Part shown: positions 53,047 to 60,338 of the stretch, one piece after another
Numbering within the stretch: position 1 is the first letter of the stretch
Layout: every line of letters starts with the position of its first letter
NCBI GenBank assembly: GCA_017465825.1
Contig: JAFTVI010000012.1
Span: 1-64,000, forward strand
DNA: 64,000 nucleotides
Direction: 5' to 3'
Origin: Clostridia bacterium
GTDB taxonomy: Bacteria; Bacillota; Clostridia; Oscillospirales; Acutalibacteraceae
Program-made: the position numbers and the translations under genes
The notes under the pieces: model-generated
Told to the model about the DNA's origin: nothing
Database searches by the model: none
The model's input: only the letters and a program-made list of their open reading frames with translations

Positions 53047-53071
53047 ACCGCATCGAGTAAATCGGTGCGGT
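53047..53071. terminator. Hairpin after the four-helix-bundle gene
   Basis: ACCGCATCGA / TCGGTGCGGT, a 10-bp stem with one wobble and a 5-nt loop, 6 bp past the stop. No strong T-run, so a weak terminator. Confidence 0.55.
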
Positions 53072-53102
53072 TAGTTGTTATATGCAGAAATTATATATGA
53101 AA

Positions 53103-53232
53103 ATTGTAGGGAGCGACGCCCTCGTCGCTCTGAATTATCCAAATCTGCGATTTGGATAATTACAATATATTCAATTGATGAAAATGGTACATTTTCATCA
53201 ATCGGAGCGACGAGGGCGTCGCTCCCTACAAT
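53103..53232. repeat. 130-bp element with 28-bp perfect terminal inverted repeats
   Basis: Left arm 53103-53130 (ATTGTAGGGAGCGACGCCCT...) is exactly complementary to right arm 53205-53232. Two further stems lie inside: AATTATCCAAATC with loop TGC and a 13-bp ATTGATGAAAATG stem with loop GTA. The same internal stems and arm sequence occur in the 48426-48636 element. GC-rich arms contrast with AT-rich surroundings. Confidence 0.9.
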
Positions 53233-53258
53233 CAACAATTCAGTTTTTTGCTGCATTA

Positions 53259-54092
53259 TTATTTATTTAAATACAACTTCCTGAACTTATCTGCCCGTGC
53301 ATACGCTTCTTTGATGTACTCTTCAAAAGGCATTTTTATATATCTGTCGTTTACCGTACGGTTGGGGCGGTTTTTGCAAATAAGCTCAAATGTGAACGGT
53401 CCTTTGAAATTATTTTCTTTAAGCTGTCTTGCAATTTCCTCCCAATCTGCAATGCCGTCAAAGGGGAGCATATGTAAATCGTCGCAGAATGTTATTTCTT
53501 CTTCTGTCTGTCCGAGATTGTCGTTGAGATGTGTTGAGAACAGGTATTTGCCGAATTTGCCTAAAATATCACTGCCTGAGTTGTAACACATTGCGTGTCC
53601 CGAATCAAAACAGAAACCTATATGCTCTCTGTCGCCGTAGCGGTCGAGAATAGCCTTGAGATATTCTTCTCCCTCTGTATTTTCAAATGCTATGCGCACA
53701 TTCTTTTCTGCGGCGCGGTCAATAACTTTTCGGAGTCTTTCAAGTCCAAGTTCGTTGGGGGAGTGGTTGTCCATACCTATAATCGCGTGAAAAATAACTA
53801 AATCAATTCCGAATTCAGCACAGGAATCTATTGAACCCATAAGGTCACTTATCATTTTGTCTGCAAGCGTGCCTTCTTCATCGTGAAAAATATCGTCCAT
53901 TCCGTAAAAGGGTGCGTGGAGTGACTGCACATACAGACCGAGCTCTCTTGCTTTGTTTATAATAGGATGCAAGTCAATATCTCTTTCCCAGTCCGTGAAA
54001 ATGCCGTCAAATCCCGCATTTTTGATTATGGGTAGCTGTTCAATAAAGGGAATGGTTGATTCTATCAGATTTATACACATTTTTTCGTTCAT
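53259..54092 (-). CDS. Sugar phosphate isomerase/epimerase-like TIM-barrel protein
   Basis: 277 residues of the xylose-isomerase-like (AP endonuclease 2) fold: GFDGIFTDWERD near 25-36, YVQSLHAPFYGMDD near 55-68, LVIFHAIIGMDNHSP near 100, IAFENTEGEEYL near 130, HIGFCFDSGHAMCYN near 155 and FSTHLNDNLGQTEEE with HMLPFDG near 190-215, providing the expected Glu, Asp and His metal ligands. Start at the ATG at 54092 behind GAGGTGA. The exact sugar is unknown. Monocistronic. Confidence 0.85.
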   Translation of the reverse strand: MNEKMCINLIESTIPFIEQLPIIKNAGFDGIFTDWERDIDLHPIINKARELGLYVQSLHAPFYGMDDIFHDEEGTLADKMISDLMGSIDSCAEFGIDLVIFHAIIGMDNHSPNELGLERLRKVIDRAAEKNVRIAFENTEGEEYLKAILDRYGDREHIGFCFDSGHAMCYNSGSDILGKFGKYLFSTHLNDNLGQTEEEITFCDDLHMLPFDGIADWEEIARQLKENNFKGPFTFELICKNRPNRTVNDRYIKMPFEEYIKEAYARADKFRKLYLNK

Positions 54093-54262
54093 AAAGGTCA
54101 CCTCTTGACTAATTATAGTCGTATTTGAAAACTTTTTCAATAAAATCCTTAATATTCCTGCAATAAAATCTTATTTCATATTGAAAAATGTGTAAATTTT
54201 ATGTATAATTGTTAACAAGGATAAGATTAAATCCGCAAATGTTTAAAAAGTGAGGTATTTTT

Positions 54263-55372
54263 ATGAAAAACTCAAATTTAAAAAAGGTGTTGTGCGCCGT
54301 TGTTGCAGGCGTTTTGCTTGTAAGCTGCGCATTGGTTAATGTCAACGCCAAGACACTTCTTCGCGGTGACGTTGATATGAACGGTGAAGTTACAGCGGCT
54401 GATGCACGACTTGCATTAAGACATTCCGCACAGCTTAGCCTGCTTGAGGGTGATTCTCTTATTGCGGCAGATGTTGACGAAAACGGCGAAGTTCTTGCCA
54501 ATGACGCTCGTCTGATCCTCAGAGTTTCTGCTCAGCTTGATGCTTTTGATGACCCCAATATTGTGGTTGAAGAGTCAACGGACGCAGAGGAAACAACAAC
54601 CGAGGAACCTTCGTCAGATGAAACTACTACAGAAGAGCCCTCAACCGATGAAACAACGACTGAAGAACCTTCGACTGATGAAACTACCACCGAAGAGCCT
54701 TCTACGGACGAAACAACAACTGAAGAACCCACTGTTGCCGAGCCTGCTGTTGATGATAAGGGCAGAACGATTGTTACGGAATATCCTGCTGTGATTGATT
54801 CACTGTTTAATAAGAAATTCTATCTCAGCTGTGACAGCGAGCTTAACGGACAGACCACTCCTATGGTGCTTGCAATGGATGGCGGTAAGGTAGAAGTGCT
54901 TACTTCAATGGACGGTCAGAAAACATCAATGCTGATTGAAAAGAAAAAGAATTGGCTTGGCATTGAAACAACAACGATCTATATGAAGATGGTTTACAAT
55001 GGCACACCCAGCTATCTTAAGCTTGACGAAGCTACTTTGAAATTGATGGGCGTTGAATTTGATATTGACGCGCTTACCGAATCCTTCGATTTCGGTTCTG
55101 CATCTGATTATAAATATGTGGTTTGCTATACCGAAGAGGTTGACGGCGCAGAATATACAGTATATGCTTTTGTTGCTGAAAACGGCTATGAGCTTTGCTT
55201 CTGCTTTGATGCTGAGGGTAATGTAAAGTATATGATGACAAAATCCGCTACAGGTGAAATCTCATCCAAGTATAATATTAACGAGCTTACAGGCACTATT
55301 CCCTCCGATGTTCTCACTTTGAAAGGATATAAAGAGCTCAATATATTTGAAATGATGGGCGATATGATGTAA
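54263..55372 (+). CDS. Secreted or lipid-anchored protein with N-terminal dockerin and TTTEEPSTDE repeats
   Basis: 369 residues. Signal sequence to about residue 29; LLVSC could be a lipobox or VNA-K a signal-peptidase I site. A type I dockerin follows (about 33-95): GDVDMNGEVTAADARLALRHSAQL and ADVDENGEVLANDARLILRVSAQL, both with the D-x-D/N-x-N/D-G calcium loop. Then five T-T-T-E-E-P-S-(T/S)-D-E-like units (about 107-155) form a linker, and the C-terminal 200 residues are an unrecognised domain (FYLSCDSELNGQTTPMVLAMDGGKVEVL). Dockerins bind cohesins of scaffold proteins; no cohesin gene is in the window. Confidence 0.87.
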   Translation: MKNSNLKKVLCAVVAGVLLVSCALVNVNAKTLLRGDVDMNGEVTAADARLALRHSAQLSLLEGDSLIAADVDENGEVLANDARLILRVSAQLDAFDDPNIVVEESTDAEETTTEEPSSDETTTEEPSTDETTTEEPSTDETTTEEPSTDETTTEEPTVAEPAVDDKGRTIVTEYPAVIDSLFNKKFYLSCDSELNGQTTPMVLAMDGGKVEVLTSMDGQKTSMLIEKKKNWLGIETTTIYMKMVYNGTPSYLKLDEATLKLMGVEFDIDALTESFDFGSASDYKYVVCYTEEVDGAEYTVYAFVAENGYELCFCFDAEGNVKYMMTKSATGEISSKYNINELTGTIPSDVLTLKGYKELNIFEMMGDMM

Positions 55373-55378
55373 TAAATC

Positions 55379-55402
55379 AAGGCTCTCCGAAAGGAGAGCC
55401 TT
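55379..55402 (+). terminator. Terminator of the dockerin gene
   Basis: AAGGCTCTCC / GGAGAGCCTT with loop GAAA, followed by TATATTTTA. Confidence 0.85.
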
Positions 55403-55450
55403 ATATTTTACAGGGGTATAAATAACAATAGTTTCAGTTTTACCGATAAA

Positions 55451-55562
55451 AATGAGTAATTAGCAGTGAGTAATGATGGAAAGGCGTTGCCCTTTAACCC
55501 ATTTAAATCAAGCCGCTTTGCGGCTTCCTTAATTGCTCATTGCTCCCTGTTCATTACTCATT
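55451..55562. repeat. Dispersed stem-loop element, copy E
   Basis: Left heptads AATGAGTAATTAGCAGTGAG, right complement ending TTCATTACTCATT, cores AAAGGCG/..CCCTTT and AAGCCGC/GCGGCTT (loop TTT). Directly abuts the type 2 repeat at 55563. Open frames across it are not genes. Confidence 0.82.
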
Positions 55563-55679
55563 ATAAGAAAAAATCTTACGATTTATCAACCCCCTGCCCC
55601 CAATCTTGGGGGATAAAGGTGTTTCTTGAAGAAAGCCAAATTACTCACTTCGCGAGTAATTTCCTATATATTAAAAAAA
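55563..55679. repeat. Type 2 dispersed repeat, copy 2
   Basis: Near-identical to 34519-34633, including AAGAAAAAATCTTACGATTT, the C-rich/G-rich stem and the ACTC/GAGT palindrome (here with loop ACTTCGC). It also abuts a minus-strand terminator in a convergent intergenic region. Confidence 0.85.
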
Positions 55680-55680
55680 G

Positions 55681-55703
55681 TCTGCTCCGCATAAACGGAG
55701 CAG
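55681..55703 (-). terminator. Terminator of the PHP-type gene
   Basis: TCTGCTCCG / CGGAGCAGA with loop TTTATG on the minus strand and a CTTTTTTTAAT tail. Confidence 0.88.
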
Positions 55704-55721
55704 AAATTGTTTTATTAACCA

Positions 55722-57053
55722 TTAAATGTTATCAAGAACAGCTTCTCTGTAAATAAGCTCGCCGATAAGAGTTCTTCTGAGCTTGAGATAGATGTTATAG
55801 AAGTAATTGCCGATTGTACCGTAATCGGGATCCTCGGGAAGCTCAAACTGATACTCTGCCATATTACCGCTGTCTGTAACGAAGGGCTGTGAAAGCACGA
55901 TACCGCCGTCATTCTTGATTTGGAAACGTACGTAAGAACGGATATCATCGCTGTACATATCAAGGTCAATTGAATCGCCGTAAGCAATGATTTCGCCGTC
56001 AGCAATCCACTCTACCGTGTAGTCGGAGTTGGATGCAATTTCAACTGAGATTGTGTCTTCAATTTCGTCAACAACAATGTTATTTACTATAGCATAGTCG
56101 CCGTTGCCTCTGAACTCATCACCCATTTCAACCTTTGAAATAGTTGAGCAGGCAAAGAATGTGCCGTTTTCCATAGCTGTACGCAGAGCCTCGTTAGTGT
56201 TTTCGGGCATAAGGAACATTTCAGCAGTAACGCCGATTGTTGAGAGTACGTGGGAGTCATCGTTTGAGAAGCCCCATACAACTCTGCCTCTGGGTACGGT
56301 GTACATAAGGATGTTATCCCAGATAACACGGTCATATCTTGCAACTGTGTCACGTTCGTTGTAAACCTCAATACCGACACAGCTTTCATAATTCATATAG
56401 ATTTCGCACCAGTCTTTAAGGTTTGCGTAATCGTAAGCTCTGCTTATGTCGCCGCTTGCATTATAGAAATCACCGGGATGGTTGATGAATGAAATACCGC
56501 CTGCTTTTTCAGTTTCTGCAACGGGCGTTTCATAATCTTCCTCGATACCCCAGATACCCTGACCGTAGCCGCAGAAGAAACCGTTAATGTGGTTCTTTCT
56601 CATAACAACACCGTTCATTTCGATACCCAGTTCAACATCGAGCATACCTCTGCCGTCACGGTCTGCACCTGTTGTGATCTCTTTGTATCTTGCAGAATCC
56701 AGAGGCTCAAGCTTTTTGAAATACTGATTGTAGCCGATAAGGGGAAGCATTTCGGGCACTTTGTCCCAACCCTGGTTAACAACGCCGTGGTCTGTGATTG
56801 CAAGAATGTCGTAATCCTGAGCGTAGTATTCTTCAACAACTTCTGTGATGGACAGTTCACCGTCACTGTAAAGGGTGTGTGCGTGAAGCATAGCCTTGTA
56901 GTGATTCCAGTTTTCCCAGTCTACGGTCTCGTAAGGGTTTGTGATTTTGTAATCAACATCTTCTGTTTCTGCCGCCATTGCGGGTGCTGCGCAGGATGCA
57001 AGCATCAATGCTGACAATGTACCGGCTAAGGCTTTTTTGAAAAAGGATTTCAT
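55722..57053 (-). CDS. Exported PHP-domain metallohydrolase
   Basis: 443 residues. Signal peptide to about residue 28 (ALMLASCAAPAMAAE; the SC could also be a lipobox). The PHP fold is shown by MLHAHTLYSDGELSITEVVEEYYAQDYDILAITDHGVVNQG near 54-95, a His in KNHINGFFCG near 155, SFINHPGDFYN near 190 and GFSNDDSHV near 262, supplying the His/Asp metal ligands. The C-terminal third is beta-rich. Such CehA/McbA-like proteins are thought to cleave phosphoesters; the substrate is unknown. GGAGG precedes the ATG. Confidence 0.86.
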   Translation of the reverse strand: MKSFFKKALAGTLSALMLASCAAPAMAAETEDVDYKITNPYETVDWENWNHYKAMLHAHTLYSDGELSITEVVEEYYAQDYDILAITDHGVVNQGWDKVPEMLPLIGYNQYFKKLEPLDSARYKEITTGADRDGRGMLDVELGIEMNGVVMRKNHINGFFCGYGQGIWGIEEDYETPVAETEKAGGISFINHPGDFYNASGDISRAYDYANLKDWCEIYMNYESCVGIEVYNERDTVARYDRVIWDNILMYTVPRGRVVWGFSNDDSHVLSTIGVTAEMFLMPENTNEALRTAMENGTFFACSTISKVEMGDEFRGNGDYAIVNNIVVDEIEDTISVEIASNSDYTVEWIADGEIIAYGDSIDLDMYSDDIRSYVRFQIKNDGGIVLSQPFVTDSGNMAEYQFELPEDPDYGTIGNYFYNIYLKLRRTLIGELIYREAVLDNI

Positions 57054-57194
57054 AAATTTTCCTCCTTAAAATATTTTTTACAATTTATAATAGCACTTTT
57101 GTGTATACAAATGCAATATTTAATTGCAGAATTATTGTAAATTTTTGCAATGAGTTAAAAATTAAGCGTAAAATTTTGTAATTTATGCATAAAA

Positions 57195-57219
57195 ATGAGC
57201 ACCTTGAATTGGTGCTCAT
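57195..57219 (-). terminator. Terminator overlapping the XRE gene end
   Basis: ATGAGCACC / GGTGCTCAT with a 7-nt loop and a minus-strand CATTTTTATG tail; the XRE stop codon lies in the stem. The same stem recurs at 57985-58006 at the other end of the cassette. Confidence 0.82.
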
Positions 57220-57440
57220 AATTTTTTCAGTTCAGTTATATCCTTTTGATATCCGAGAAAATAGCAAGGAGTTACATTGTAAAATTCACAAAGCGTCATA
57301 AAATCTTCAATAGATAATTTTGCTCTGCGTTTTTCAATGTGGTCATATCCCTGTTGTGATTTGTTAATTACCTTTGCAATATCTTTTTGCGTAAGATCTT
57401 TGTCTATACGCATATTTATCAGTCTGTCTAAATAATCCAT
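57216..57440 (-). CDS. Small XRE-family repressor
   Basis: 74 residues made almost entirely of one Cro/CI-type HTH domain (LINMRIDKDLTQKDIAKVINKSQQGYDHIEKRRAKLSIEDFMTLCEFYNV) and a short tail. Start at the ATG at 57440, 6 nt after GGTGA; a GTG three codons upstream overlaps that site. It diverges from two small genes across a promoter that contains two palindromes, the same architecture as 46867-48417. Confidence 0.88.
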   Translation of the reverse strand: MDYLDRLINMRIDKDLTQKDIAKVINKSQQGYDHIEKRRAKLSIEDFMTLCEFYNVTPCYFLGYQKDITELKKL

Positions 57441-57466
57441 TAACTTCACCGATAATATTATATGCT

Positions 57467-57511
57467 ACTCATAAATTGAGTATTGACATTAACTCAAAGA
57501 TTGAGTATAAT
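57467..57511 (+). promoter_or_regulatory. Consensus promoter with two ACTCA-N5-TGAGT operators
   Basis: TTGACA (57483-57488), 17 bp, TATAAT (57506-57511), a perfect consensus. Palindromes ACTCA-TAAAT-TGAGT (57467-57481) and ACTCA-AAGAT-TGAGT (57492-57506) are spaced 25 bp apart; the second fills the promoter spacer. Confidence 0.85.
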
Positions 57512-57543
57512 TAATGCATAATCTTTAATTGGTGGTGAGTTTA

Positions 57544-57747
57544 ATGGCAGGAAAAGTCTGTCCGAATTGTGGCAAAAGCACTTTCTTTTTAACATACGAT
57601 GGAAGAGAGTGTTCATCGTGTGGATATACTATGGTAGTTCCACCTAACGCTGGGAAAGGCGGAAGAGGAAAACGGTGTAGTAATTGCGGAAAACAAACAG
57701 TATTTAACGGCAAATGTACGAATTGCGGTGCAACCTATTCTTTGTAA
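57544..57747 (+). CDS. Small double zinc-ribbon protein
   Basis: 67 residues with two zinc ribbons: CPNCGKSTFFLTYDGRECSSCG (6-27) and CSNCGKQTVFNGKCTNCG (45-62), joined by a Gly/Lys/Arg linker NAGKGGRGKR. A DNA, RNA or protein-binding role is possible; not assigned. ATG at 57544 with GGTGGTGAG upstream. First gene behind the operator-covered promoter. Confidence 0.82.
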   Translation: MAGKVCPNCGKSTFFLTYDGRECSSCGYTMVVPPNAGKGGRGKRCSNCGKQTVFNGKCTNCGATYSL

Positions 57748-57765
57748 TCAGAAAGGAAAATTTTT

Positions 57766-57978
57766 ATGAAAGATTCTACAAAAAGTGCATTAAGAAACAT
57801 CGGCAAATTTGTATTTGGATTTCTTGAACACGTGGCAGGTTATGGTGAATCTCAAGCTAAAAAAATGTCCAAAAATAGAAATTTAACAGAAGAGCAACGA
57901 CAGCAGTATGCTGATTATTCGAATGAATTCAAAAATAGTAAAGATAAACTTTCTGACACCAAATCCAAATTTGAATGA
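57766..57978 (+). CDS. Small helical protein of the XRE cassette, unknown
   Basis: 70 residues, unrecognised, predicted helical and highly charged (KKMSKNRNLTEEQRQQYADYSNEFKNSKDKL). One moderately hydrophobic stretch IGKFVFGFLEHVAGYG near 12-27 could be amphipathic. GAAAGGA precedes the ATG, 18 bp after the zinc-ribbon gene. Followed by a strong terminator. Confidence 0.7.
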   Translation: MKDSTKSALRNIGKFVFGFLEHVAGYGESQAKKMSKNRNLTEEQRQQYADYSNEFKNSKDKLSDTKSKFE

Positions 57979-57984
57979 GAAAAA

Positions 57985-58015
57985 ATGAGCACCGAGTGGT
58001 GCTCATAATTTTTTT
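57985..58015 (+). terminator. Terminator of the second XRE cassette
   Basis: ATGAGCACC / GGTGCTCAT stem with loop GAGT and a T7 tract. Identical arms to the 57195 terminator. The following 35 bp (TTATGCATTATGCATTGTGAATTAAGCAT) are heptad-type repeat words. Confidence 0.88.
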
Positions 58016-58054
58016 AGGATAAATAATTATGCATTATGCATTGTGAATTAAGCA

Positions 58055-59878
58055 TTATTTTCTCCTGTACTGCTGTTTAAGTCTTAATTCCTTTGAAAGA
58101 ATCATTTTACGAAGTCTGAGGCTCTTGGGGGTGACTTCAAGGAGCTCGTCCTCGCTTAAAAATTCCATACTCTGCTCAAGGCTGAGTGTTGAGTGGGGAA
58201 CAAGGCGGAGTGCATCGTCAGAACCTGCCGCACGGGTGTTTGTCATCTGCTTTTTCTTGCAGACGTTGCAAACGATATCCTCATTTTTTGCACATTCGCC
58301 GCAAATCATACCCTCGTAAACGGGCACACCGGGGCCGATGAAAAGTCTGCCTCTGTCCTGAGTGTTGAAAAGTCCGTATGCGGTGCTTTCGCCTGTTTCG
58401 TGAACGACGATTGAACCTCTGTCACGTGTCTGTATGTCACCCTTATACGGCTCGTAGCCTGCAAAAAGGTTGTTCATAACGCCGTAGCCGTTTGTGTCGG
58501 TGAGGAATTCACTTCTGTAACCGATAAGTCCTCTTGCGGGGATTTTGAATTCAAGATGTGTTGTGCCGCCGTCACGGATGCTCATATCCTCAAGCTCGCC
58601 CTTGCGTGAGCCGATTTTTTCCATAACTGCACCCACATAAGCCTCGGGAACTTCAACTATAAGCAGCTCCATAGGCTCAAGTGTTTCGCCGTTTTCACCC
58701 TTTTTGAGGATAACCTTGGGTCTTGAAACTGCAAATTCATAGCCCTGTCTTCTCATTGTTTCAATAAGGATTGAAAGATGAAGCTCGCCTCTGCCCGAAA
58801 CCTTAAATGTGTCGGTGTTTTCTGTTTCTTCAACGCGCATACTTACGTTTGTTTCAACTTCCTTGAAAAGTCTTGCACGGATGTTTCTTGATGTGACAAA
58901 TTTGCCCTCCTGACCTGCAAAGGGACTGTCGTTAACCATAAAGTTCATTGAAATGGTGGGCTCGTCGATTTTTACAAAGGGGAGAGGTTCAACGCAGTTA
59001 ACGTCACATATCGTTTCACCGATATTAAGACCTTCAATGCCCGAAACAGCAACAATGTCGCCTGCTTTTGCGTCGGAAACCTCAACTCGTCTTAATCCCT
59101 CGAACTGATAAAGCCTTGAAACCTTAACATTCTGTGTTGTGCCGTCCTGCTTGCAGATAACAACGTTCTGACCCATTTTTACTTTGCCGCGCTCAACCTT
59201 ACCAACGCCGATTCTGCCGACGTAGTCGTCATAATCAAGGCTGGAGAAGAGGAGCTGTAAAGGCTGTTCCTCGTCGCCGTCGGGGGAGTCGATGTTGTCG
59301 ATAATAGCCTGAAGAAGGGGTTGCATATCACCCTCGCGGTCATCAGCGTTGAGTGAAGAATAACCCTCTCTCGCAGATGCGTAAACTACGGGGAATTCAA
59401 TCTGGTCATCGTCTGCTCCAAGCTCAATGAAAAGGTCGAGAACTTCGTCAACAACTTCGGCAGGTCTTGCACCGGGGCGGTCAATCTTGTTGATAACAAC
59501 AAGCGGCTTTTTCTTGAGCGCAAGAGCCTTTGAAAGCACAAAGCGCGTCTGTGGCATACAGCCTTCAAATGCGTCAACAAGCAGAAGAACGCCGTCAACC
59601 ATTGTCATAATACGCTCAACCTCGCCGCCGAAATCAGCGTGACCGGGAGTATCTATAATGTTTATTTTTACACCGTTGTAGTGAACGGATGTGTTTTTTG
59701 AAAGAATTGTAATTCCTCTTTCTTTTTCAAGGTCGTTGGAGTCCATAACGCGCTCCGCAACCTGTTCGTTTGCTCTGAAAGTACCGCTCTGGTGAAGCAT
59801 CTGGTCAACAAGAGTAGTCTTGCCGTGGTCAACGTGAGCGATAATAGCAATGTTTCTTACATTCTGCGCAGTATTCAA
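58055..59878 (-). CDS. typA: GTPase TypA/BipA
   Basis: Ribosome-associated translational GTPase, 607 residues. G-domain motifs [15 protein letters not shown] near 14-28, RGITI near 53, [14 protein letters not shown] near 76, NKIDRP near 130 and the EF-G-like domains; the TypA-specific C-terminal domain has [15 protein letters not shown] start at 59878 behind AAGGTG with no nearby ATG. Monocistronic. Confidence 0.97.
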   Translation of the reverse strand: MNTAQNVRNIAIIAHVDHGKTTLVDQMLHQSGTFRANEQVAERVMDSNDLEKERGITILSKNTSVHYNGVKINIIDTPGHADFGGEVERIMTMVDGVLLLVDAFEGCMPQTRFVLSKALALKKKPLVVINKIDRPGARPAEVVDEVLDLFIELGADDDQIEFPVVYASAREGYSSLNADDREGDMQPLLQAIIDNIDSPDGDEEQPLQLLFSSLDYDDYVGRIGVGKVERGKVKMGQNVVICKQDGTTQNVKVSRLYQFEGLRRVEVSDAKAGDIVAVSGIEGLNIGETICDVNCVEPLPFVKIDEPTISMNFMVNDSPFAGQEGKFVTSRNIRARLFKEVETNVSMRVEETENTDTFKVSGRGELHLSILIETMRRQGYEFAVSRPKVILKKGENGETLEPMELLIVEVPEAYVGAVMEKIGSRKGELEDMSIRDGGTTHLEFKIPARGLIGYRSEFLTDTNGYGVMNNLFAGYEPYKGDIQTRDRGSIVVHETGESTAYGLFNTQDRGRLFIGPGVPVYEGMICGECAKNEDIVCNVCKKKQMTNTRAAGSDDALRLVPHSTLSLEQSMEFLSEDELLEVTPKSLRLRKMILSKELRLKQQYRRK

Positions 59879-60004
59879 AATAGCACCTTCTATATATTAG
59901 TATGTATATTATAATAAATATATATTACTCTTATGCGACCTTTTTCGCAATAGTAAAAACCGCCAAATCATAGAAATATGAAAAAGAACTGTTTATTTAA
60001 AATG

Positions 60005-60033
60005 TTGACAATATCAGTAAAATTATGTATACT
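60005..60033 (+). promoter_or_regulatory. Promoter of toxin-like mRNA 1
   Basis: TTGACA (60005-60010), 17 bp, TATACT (60028-60033). The transcript should begin near 60040, with AAGGTGTTGCC at its 5' end. Confidence 0.85.
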
Positions 60034-60100
60034 CTTGCTGTAAGGTGTTGCCTTAAACGGTAGGCGGTTGCAATCTTCCCCTGAAAAGGGGGGTGGTTAG

Positions 60101-60199
60101 ATGCACTATGTTACATACGAGGAACTTATTGCTCTTCTGATGTTACTTGTAAGCATTGTTGAATTAATTATATTAATTTTAAACCATAAAAAGAAATAA
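60101..60199 (+). CDS. Type I toxin-like hydrophobic peptide, copy 1
   Basis: 32 residues: MHYVTYEELIALL at the front, a 20-residue hydrophobic helix, and the end NHKKK. The pattern V-T-Y-E-x-L, one membrane helix and terminal Lys run resembles the putative holin-like toxin peptides of Firmicutes and the small toxins of type I systems. The ribosome-binding site lies in the hairpin CCCCT/AGGGG (60078-60091), which would limit translation. The paralogue at 61276 shares the ends and lacks sequence identity in the helix, a sign that the peptide is under selection for character. Membrane depolarisation is the usual action of such peptides, not shown here. Confidence 0.78.
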   Translation: MHYVTYEELIALLMLLVSIVELIILILNHKKK

Positions 60200-60284
60200 C
60201 CGCCCTCCCTGAACAAGTTGGCGGTTATTCTTTGAATTAATCAAAAACTTCTTGGGGTGCAACCGTCTATCGGTAACACCTTGC
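60186..60284 (-). ncRNA. Convergent antisense RNA 1 (antitoxin-like)
   Basis: Minus-strand promoter TTGACA (60314-60319), 17 bp, TATAAT (60291-60296), a perfect consensus, starts an RNA near 60284 that begins GCAAGGTGTTACC and runs to the shared hairpin AACCGCC/GGCGGTT (60198-60226), then a T-rich tail. About 95 nt, no reading frame. It overlaps the 3' end of the toxin mRNA. Both RNAs start with the same AAGGTGTTRCC...CGGTTGC motif. Confidence 0.72.
60198..60231. terminator. Bidirectional terminator shared by toxin-like mRNA 1 and its antisense RNA
   Basis: AACCGCC (60198-60204) and GGCGGTT (60220-60226), loop of 15 nt, with T-rich sequence on each outgoing side (ATTCTTTG; ATTTCTTTTTA). Confidence 0.8.
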
Positions 60285-60290
60285 ATTTAT

Positions 60291-60319
60291 ATTATATGCT
60301 ATCGTCCGTGCTTTGTCAA
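60291..60319 (-). promoter_or_regulatory. Promoter of antisense RNA 1
   Basis: TTGACA-17-TATAAT on the minus strand; the sequence GTGCTTTGTCAAGTGCGGATTTAT around the -35 recurs at copy 2. It matches consensus better than the toxin promoter, as expected for an antitoxin made in excess. Confidence 0.85.
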
Positions 60320-60338
60320 GTGCGGATTTATATGTACA

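Noticed and set aside
53071..53284. Two opposing 60-70 residue frames
   Set aside because: Both are translations of the perfect inverted-repeat element at 53103-53232.
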